Of a DNA stretch of 64,000 bases, positions 61,997-64,000 are shown piece after piece; the stretch's first letter is position 1, and each line of letters begins with the position of its first letter. The notes below the pieces were generated by a model. That model saw only the letters and a list, made by a program, of their open reading frames with translations, ran no database searches and was not told the origin of the DNA. The translations under genes and the position numbers were made by a program. The DNA comes from Luteibacter rhizovicinus DSM 16549 (GTDB taxonomy: Bacteria > Pseudomonadota > Gammaproteobacteria > Xanthomonadales > Rhodanobacteraceae), in contig NZ_CP017480.1 of the NCBI RefSeq assembly GCF_001887595.1, positions 3,624,001 through 3,688,000 of the forward strand, read 5' to 3'.

Positions 61997-62362
61997 TTAC
62001 TTGCCCATCGAGACGTCGATCTCGAACGGGTAGGGCGCCGGCTTCTTCGGCGGCGGCGGGAGGGTCCAGACGGCAAACTGGCCGGTGAAGCATTTCGCCA
62101 CCGGGGTTTCCGGCTGGACTGCCACGTCGCTGGAGCGGCCCTTCGCGTCGATCGTCGCAACGATGGTGAAGGGCGTCTTGTCCGCCGGGCTGTTGCTGGC
62201 GATGCAGTCCTTGAGCGCATCCGTGGCCGGGTTGCCGATCTTGTCCCACAACGCGCCCTGCCAGGCCTTGCCCTCGGCGTTCTTTTCCAGCGCCTTGGCG
62301 GCCTGGACGCGGGCGTCGAAACCGCTGTCGGCGGCGAGGGCAAAAGCGAGGGCAAGCAGCAT
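61997..62362 (-). CDS. Hypothetical exported protein
   Basis: A 121-aa protein with a short signal sequence (LLALAFALAAD). The mature part has VATIDAKGRSSDVAVQP and a final LPPPPKKPAPYPFEID, with two Cys (ALKDCIA, VAKCFTG) that could pair. The pattern DAKGRSSDVAVQP resembles the TonB C-terminal/energy transducer type, but too little is present to claim it. Convergent with the aldo/keto reductase gene. Confidence 0.6.
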   Translation of the reverse strand: MLLALAFALAADSGFDARVQAAKALEKNAEGKAWQGALWDKIGNPATDALKDCIASNSPADKTPFTIVATIDAKGRSSDVAVQPETPVAKCFTGQFAVWTLPPPPKKPAPYPFEIDVSMGK

Positions 62363-62476
62363 CGGATGTCTCCGGAATGGGATCGGATCAGCCTAGCAGG
62401 GACGCGAAGGCTTCACATCCGCCGGGCTAGCGTGGCCGCCATGAGCGTCGCTCCCGCGATGCGCCCGGAGCCTTCG

Positions 62477-62836
62477 ATGCATCTGCGATCTTCCTGTCTT
62501 TCGGCCCTGTTGTTTCTCTCGTCGGCGGCCATCGGCCAGTCGGTTCCGACATCCGCGCCGGCCGCGACACCGGGGACGAACCCCGCCGCCGCACCGATGC
62601 CGGGACAGGCCAACCCGGCGGCCATGCCGGTGCAGCCCGCGTCGGACGCCGGAGCCACCGAGCGCGGCCTGGCTCCTGTCAAGCCCGGTCGTCCCGGAGT
62701 GACGCAGCGCGTGCAGAACGCCAATACGCACGATGTCGATGCCCAGGGCCATACGCTGGACCCGCACGGGCGTCCGGTTGGCCAGGCAGCATCGCCGATG
62801 GTCGCGCCGGCGGCGGCATCGACGGTCCACCGCTGA
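62477..62836 (+). CDS. Ala/Pro-rich secreted hypothetical protein
   Basis: A 119-aa low-complexity exported protein: signal peptide (SALLFLSSAAIGQS), then Ala/Pro/Gly-rich sequence with little predicted structure and a GVTQRVQNANTHDVDAQGHT segment. Start ATG 62477 with GGAG 7 bp upstream. No family is recognised. Confidence 0.55.
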   Translation: MHLRSSCLSALLFLSSAAIGQSVPTSAPAATPGTNPAAAPMPGQANPAAMPVQPASDAGATERGLAPVKPGRPGVTQRVQNANTHDVDAQGHTLDPHGRPVGQAASPMVAPAAASTVHR

Positions 62837-62932
62837 GCGGCAGCCCATAAACGGCATTCCCGGCATGGGAGTCGCACGGTTTTGCGCCAGTGCGCTACCA
62901 TCCGGCGGTGCCGCACCTGGACGGGAGTGAGG

Positions 62933-63247
62933 ATGAAACGAGCGATCGCCGTGGCCCTGCTGACGGCCGGCCTGGCCGGTTGCGCGGGGATGTCCTCGAA
63001 GATTGCCCGACTGGAAGTCGGCACCCCTCGGGACGAAGTGATCGACCACCTGGGCCCGCCCGATTCGGACCGGAACATGGTCGGTTTCGAGGTGATGAGC
63101 TGGATCGACCGCCGTCCGGGACGATTCTCGTTCTCCCATAAGGACTACACCGTCGTGCTGAAGGACGCGAAAGTCGTCCAGTTCGGCCCCGGCCTGGTAC
63201 GTCGTGACGGCAAAACCTCGCTCCAGATCGAAACCGGCGATCCCTAG
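62933..63247 (+). CDS. Small lipoprotein, paralogue of the 13306 gene
   Basis: A 104-aa protein with lipoprotein signal LLTAGLAGCA (Cys about 17). Mature sequence IARLEVGTPRDEVIDHLGPPD and DYTVVLKDAKVVQFGPGLVR aligns end-to-end with the lipoprotein at 13306-13620. SmpA/OmlA-like (BamE-type) fold is likely. GGGAGTGAGG precedes the ATG. It may contribute to outer-membrane integrity, but this is inferred. Confidence 0.75.
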   Translation: MKRAIAVALLTAGLAGCAGMSSKIARLEVGTPRDEVIDHLGPPDSDRNMVGFEVMSWIDRRPGRFSFSHKDYTVVLKDAKVVQFGPGLVRRDGKTSLQIETGDP

Positions 63248-63325
63248 AAGTCGCCTCATAGGCGTACAAGCGTGGCGCCGGCCGGCAACGCTAGCGTTCC
63301 CCCATAGCCTTCGGGGAGCCGCACC

Positions 63326-63619
63326 ATGTCGATGAAAGCACCTACCTATGCCGAGCTGGCCTCGGAGCTGACGCGCTTGCACGACGCCCGCGAGGCGGTG
63401 ATCGAGCAGGCCCTGGATGCCCTGGAGAGTCACCACCCCCCGCTGGCCCAGCTGGTCGTGTCGTGCGTGGGCGACCGTCATCGGGCGGCCCGTTGGCTGG
63501 TTATGCCGCAAAGAGCGTTCTCCGGCCGCAACGCCTACGACATGCTGGCGGATGGCGACCTGGATGGGGTGTGGGAGCAGGTGGTGCTGAAGCAGCTGGG
63601 GATTGTCGCTGCGCTTTGA
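63326..63619 (+). CDS. Solitary MbcA/ParS/Xre antitoxin-like (DUF2384) protein
   Basis: A 97-aa protein whose C-terminal half, HRAARWLVMPQRAFSGRNAY followed by DMLADGDLDGVWEQV, fits the DUF2384 toxin-binding domain of RES/Xre toxin-antitoxin systems. No RES-type toxin gene or Xre domain is adjacent, so it is orphaned or has another role. GGGGAGC lies upstream of the ATG. Confidence 0.68.
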   Translation: MSMKAPTYAELASELTRLHDAREAVIEQALDALESHHPPLAQLVVSCVGDRHRAARWLVMPQRAFSGRNAYDMLADGDLDGVWEQVVLKQLGIVAAL

Positions 63620-63626
63620 CCGCTGG

Positions 63627-63778
63627 TGTGGGAGCCGATTTATCGGCGATGCTCTTGGTTCGGTGTGGGGGGGCGAGGCAAGCAACCTGGGTGGAGCGCT
63701 GCTGGGCAGCGGTTTATTTACCATTCGCCTATGAATCGGCTCCCACATGTATCCATCGCCGATGAATCGGCTCTTACA
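63627..63778. repeat. REP cluster, three units
   Basis: Direct unit 63627-63649; inverted units 63725-63747 and 63756-63778, the first with an internal T substitution (GCCTAT) and the second with CTCTTACA. Confidence 0.85.
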
Positions 63779-63786
63779 TGTTTCTA

Positions 63787-64000
63787 TTAGATCCAGCCGC
63801 GGCGGTGGTAGACCCAGAGGGCGAGGTATTCGCGCAGGCAACGGGCGGTGAGGGTCAGGGCGTCGCGCCGCGGTAGCCACGCGGGGGCGTCGACGAGCCT
63901 GGCGTGGCCGTCATCCGCCGCCACGGGCGTCACGGCGATGCCCTCGTGCCGGAACGAGCCGGCGGCGCGGCGCATATGAATCGCCGAGGTGACCAGAAGT
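63787..64000 (-). CDS. YdcF/DUF218-family protein, C-terminal part (partial)
   Basis: The gene enters from the right edge; only about 70 C-terminal residues are seen, beginning LLVTSAIHMRRAAGSFRHEG. The TSAIHMRRA motif and the HEYL-like REYLALWVYHRRGW ending match the YdcF/SanA/ElyC (DUF218) family of envelope-associated proteins. The start and full length are outside the window. Confidence 0.75.
   Translation of the reverse strand, partial: LLVTSAIHMRRAAGSFRHEGIAVTPVAADDGHARLVDAPAWLPRRDALTLTARCLREYLALWVYHRRGWI

Overview
This window is 64 kb of GC-rich chromosome from a gammaproteobacterium, most likely a member of the Xanthomonadales/Lysobacterales and plausibly Rhodanobacteraceae (Luteibacter- or Dyella-like). 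The evidence is protein style and gene order: a MetX of the Xanthomonas type, a complete ccmA-I cytochrome c maturation operon, sdhCDAB followed by sdhE and a YgfX-like gene, a feoAB operon with a Cys-rich partner, and many REP palindromes. The genus is inferred from recall of these families, not from a search.

Layout. 0-12.6 kb: end of a FUSC transporter gene, a lipoprotein, a LysR regulator, an SDR divergent from a MarR regulator with paired palindromic operators, a TonB-dependent receptor, RNase D, a membrane-anchored SUMF1-domain protein, an orphan GAF-histidine kinase, and a TetR plus SDR pair. 12.6-16.1 kb: unrecognised small genes beside tRNA-Leu(CAA), bounded by a degenerate copy of the tRNA 3' end and its terminator, so possibly a small island. 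16.1-24.4 kb: metX and a cysteine dioxygenase, then the nine-gene ccm operon on the minus strand. 24.4-32.2 kb: kynurenine 3-monooxygenase, PhaR, a marR-OMF-emrA-emrB efflux operon, and a TatD-family hydrolase. 32.3-35.4 kb: two glycine-zipper envelope proteins, a cell-wall hydrolase and YgfZ. 35.5-39.9 kb: succinate dehydrogenase with three assembly-type genes (an SDHAF4/DUF1674 small protein, SdhE and YgfX). 40-42 kb: LolC/E and LolD. 42-45 kb: ECF sigma and anti-sigma facing a catalase-like peroxidase and cytochrome b561, with matching promoter motifs on both strands. 45-53.5 kb: a metallo-aminopeptidase, a c-type cytochrome, a thioredoxin-like protein, PncB, the MetNIQ methionine importer, glutathione peroxidase, and an enoyl-CoA hydratase. 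53.5-64 kb: Fur-box-controlled feoAB, a phospholipase D/cardiolipin synthase, an acetyl-CoA hydrolase-like protein, IspG, an aldo/keto reductase, small envelope proteins, a lone MbcA/ParS-type antitoxin domain, and the end of a YdcF-family gene.

The main non-coding theme is REP DNA. At least 26 copies of a roughly 23-bp unit (GTGGGAGCCGNTTNANCGGCGA-like) occur in ten intergenic clusters. They are often paired head-to-head around one of two conserved spacers of 33 or 37 bp, and one cluster has expanded into a 49-bp, four-copy tandem array. Much of the window is ordinary housekeeping. The features most worth follow-up are the REP/BIME architecture, the divergent ECF promoter pair, the small SDHAF4-like gene at the head of the sdh operon, and the possible tRNA-Leu island.
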